Assembly (NCBI GenBank): GCA_020053615.1
Contig: JAGVMW010000168.1
Coordinates: forward strand, 1-7,036
From: an archaeon
GTDB lineage: Archaea > Nanobdellota > Nanobdellia > Woesearchaeales > GW2011-AR9
Direction: 5' to 3'
DNA: 7,036 nt
Shown here in pieces: positions 5,525 to 7,036 of the stretch (position 1 is the first letter of the stretch; each line of letters begins with the position of its first letter). The notes beneath the pieces were generated by a model. That model was not told the DNA's origin. It worked only from the letters and a program-made list of their open reading frames with translations, and did no database searches. The translations under genes and the position numbers were made by a program.

Positions 5525-6418
5525 TTACAGCTTCGGTCCTTCTCTTCTTCCTTTCCGTTGCGCCTCATCCTGTTCTCGTATAATTCTTTCCGCGATACCA
5601 GTAACCGCTTGAAAAATCGTTCTAAACGTATGACTATCAGTGCGATAATCAGCTTCACCAAAACTAAATACTCTATTCTGTTCTCTTAATTGATACGCTT
5701 TCTGGAACGCTTCCTCAGAATCAGGATTATAGACACCAATACTTATTCCATTTCTATGATTTAAAGTAGCAAAGCATGGCACATCGGTAGGTCCATCTGC
5801 AATATAAATCATATTCTCAAACGGAATCCTTCTCAATTCTCGAGGCAGTAATCCATTCACATCTATACTTAAATCTTTATTTCCGCCTTTGTTGATTAAA
5901 TGCAAGAATTCTGTTTTCTTAGTATGACCAACTGCTCGGGCAATTTCACAAATAACACCGTTCTTATCAGTATTATACTCTGAAGCAAACACCCCCTCAA
6001 GCTCTGGACCAATTGCGCTTCCTTTTACCATTTCAGTTAGCCCGGTGCTGATAACATAATGTTCTAAAGTAATTCCATGCAGTTTATACTTTTCTTCTGT
6101 ACTTTCTTTAATATATCGCAGAAACAAAGGCAATCCTGGATAGAGAACCACTTCTTTTCCTAACTCTCGCAATTCTTGATTAGATAGGTTAGGAAATGTC
6201 CCCTTGCGAACATAACGTAAAATTAAATTCATATATGCGCATTCCGTATCGTAATTGATTCCTTTCTGTTCTGCCTCTTTAATCAATCCTCGTTTTTCTT
6301 CCCAGAATTCATCTCCATCAACACCTCGCTTGCGGAAAAGAGCTTCCTGCATACATTCCGGGCTAAGTGTAGAATCAAAATCGTAGAGCAAAGCGATAAT
6401 ATTTTGTGATGTGGACAT
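5525..6418 (-). CDS. HAD-superfamily phosphatase
   Basis: A 297-residue haloacid-dehalogenase-type hydrolase. Motif I is YDFDSTLSPE (nucleophile D13, acid/base D15), motif II is VISTG with S124, motif III is probably K167 or K168 and motif IV is IADGPTDVPCF (D208, D212). The long insert between motifs I and II (residues 20-115) is a helical cap of the type found in phosphoserine-phosphatase-like enzymes, and the protein is longer than SerB-core enzymes. The catalytic set is complete, so phosphomonoesterase activity is expected; the substrate is unknown. The C-terminus is a highly charged helix. A TATA box centred 26 bases before the ATG gives a leaderless message. It ends tail-to-tail against vapC with no gap. 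Confidence 0.85.
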   Translation of the reverse strand: MSTSQNIIALLYDFDSTLSPECMQEALFRKRGVDGDEFWEEKRGLIKEAEQKGINYDTECAYMNLILRYVRKGTFPNLSNQELRELGKEVVLYPGLPLFLRYIKESTEEKYKLHGITLEHYVISTGLTEMVKGSAIGPELEGVFASEYNTDKNGVICEIARAVGHTKKTEFLHLINKGGNKDLSIDVNGLLPRELRRIPFENMIYIADGPTDVPCFATLNHRNGISIGVYNPDSEEAFQKAYQLREQNRVFSFGEADYRTDSHTFRTIFQAVTGIAERIIREQDEAQRKGRREGPKL

Positions 6419-6440
6419 AGAACGGTGAAATTAATTTACA

Positions 6441-6448
6441 TTTATAAG
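6441..6448 (-). promoter_or_regulatory. TATA box of the HAD phosphatase gene
   Basis: The minus-strand sequence CTTATAAA is centred 26 bases before the ATG at 6418, inside the 54-base gap behind the thioredoxin gene. The HAD gene therefore probably has its own leaderless transcript in addition to any read-through. Confidence 0.6.
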
Positions 6449-6472
6449 AATTTAGAAAGTGGAGGATAGAGA

Positions 6473-6802
6473 TTAAATTTCCCCCAGCACACTTTCAATC
6501 TTCCGTTTCAATGCTGGAGCGGGGTAAAAGCCGATAATTCTATCTACTTCTTCTCCATTCTTGAATACAATCAAACAGGGGATTCCAGTAATATGCTGAG
6601 TTTCAGCCACATCGGAATAATCTTCAGTAGACAACTTAGCGAATTTTAACTTTCCTTCAAACTCTTGAGCTTTGCTTAATTGCTCGAATACTGGAGTTAA
6701 CATCTGACACGGACCGCACCAAGTTGCCCAGAAATCGACGATAATTGGAATATTCGAATTTATTGTTTTCTTAAAATTCTTGTCATTCAATTCAGTTACC
6801 AT
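6473..6802 (-). CDS. trxA: Thioredoxin
   Basis: A 109-residue thioredoxin of normal length. The redox motif WCGPC is at residues 28-32, preceded by the FWATW strand, and the cis-proline is P75 in TGIPCLIVF. It would reduce disulfides in cytoplasmic proteins; no reductase gene is nearby. The residue after the cis-proline is Cys (C76) where thioredoxins usually have Thr, placing an extra thiol next to the active site. Unlike the other genes it has a short leader with a Shine-Dalgarno-like GAGGT (6813-6809) six bases before the ATG. It has no signal peptide. The gene symbol is by family resemblance only. Confidence 0.92.
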   Translation of the reverse strand: MVTELNDKNFKKTINSNIPIIVDFWATWCGPCQMLTPVFEQLSKAQEFEGKLKFAKLSTEDYSDVAETQHITGIPCLIVFKNGEEVDRIIGFYPAPALKRKIESVLGEI

Positions 6803-6808
6803 GGTTAT

Positions 6809-6844
6809 ACCTCTTGTTTCTTGTTGATCTCTCCTCTTATATAC
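6809..6844 (-). promoter_or_regulatory. Thioredoxin promoter and ribosome binding site
   Basis: On the minus strand the TATA box GTATATAA (6844-6837) is centred about 38 bases before the ATG. Transcription would start near 6815, leaving a leader of about 13 bases that contains GAGGT (6813-6809), a good match to the 16S rRNA end. This is the only gene in the window with a clear Shine-Dalgarno sequence. Confidence 0.6.
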
Positions 6845-6859
6845 TTACGTGTTCAAACT

Positions 6860-6919
6860 AACATCTGCAATGTTTATATTCGATGTGCGACATCTCATAA
6901 TATCAAATGCGTTTGATAT
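6860..6919. repeat. Three short palindromes upstream of thioredoxin
   Basis: In 60 bases there are three perfect inverted repeats: AACAT-5-ATGTT (6860-6874), GATGT-3-ACATC (6882-6894) and ATATCAAA-4-TTTGATAT (6900-6919). They lie between the thioredoxin promoter and the right terminal repeat. They may be operators or part of the boundary element; the two shortest could occur by chance. Confidence 0.5.
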
Positions 6920-6937
6920 ATAATACTTTGCATCCAG

Positions 6938-7036
6938 CGTAATACTTCAGTAAAGTGAAGCGTTACCGTCATCAGGTCGAGCTTCTTAGATTTTAACATC
7001 CAGCTGACAAGAGGGTTGCCTCCTACGGAGAACGTC
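6938..7036 (-). repeat. Right copy of 99-base structured terminal inverted repeat
   Basis: Reverse complement of the left repeat with 17 mismatches and no gaps; both copies begin at the same base, GACGTTCTCCGTA. The lower hairpin 36-49 (repeat numbering) has entirely different bases here yet still pairs over four of five positions, with one G-A mismatch, and the 71-98 hairpin pairs except at one position. No open frame or known RNA motif is evident. After the homology ends, no reverse transcriptase sequence follows: the next bases lead into the palindrome cluster. Confidence 0.85.

Overview
The window looks archaeal, most likely an AT-rich DPANN-type lineage (Woesearchaeota or Pacearchaeota-like); this is inference, as no rRNA or marker gene is present. 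Most genes have a TATA box centred about 25-29 bases upstream of the start codon and no Shine-Dalgarno sequence, so their transcripts should be leaderless. The VapB antitoxin belongs to a family common in archaea, and there is a membrane-anchored winged-helix protein with an extracytoplasmic domain of a kind often seen in such genomes.

Layout. Both ends carry a 99-base imperfect inverted repeat (1-99 and 6938-7036 in opposite orientation; 82 of 99 positions match without gaps). It can fold into three hairpins, with compensatory or pairing-neutral changes between the copies. Directly inside the left copy is a reverse transcriptase that has lost its N-terminal third or so (87-800). Next come two cassettes, each bordered by pieces of the 3' end of the gene at 3307-4308. 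Fragment A (857-933) is followed by a winged-helix/RelE-type toxin-antitoxin pair (1006-1643). Fragment B (1651-1713) is followed by a frameshifted repeat-protein gene (1713-3237, minus), and then by the intact gene itself (3307-4308, minus). The right half holds a Nudix hydrolase (minus), a VapBC pair (plus), a HAD-family phosphatase (minus) and a thioredoxin (minus). Between thioredoxin and the right repeat (6803-6937) lie its promoter and three short palindromes, with no gene. No stretch above 300 bases lacks a gene.

How it fits together. There is no transposase, integrase, replication or capsid gene. Two toxin-antitoxin modules, a broken reverse transcriptase, a frameshifted gene and duplicated gene ends mark this as an accessory, recombining region. 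The two most notable signals are the structured inverted repeats at the boundaries, one of which coincides with the truncation point of the reverse transcriptase, and the three copies of one gene's 3' end. The oldest-looking of those copies differs from the intact gene only at synonymous third codon positions, as expected if cassettes were added repeatedly at the 3' end of a protein-coding gene, or if paralogous genes were eroded there. Nudix, HAD and thioredoxin look like ordinary housekeeping or cargo genes, each with its own promoter.
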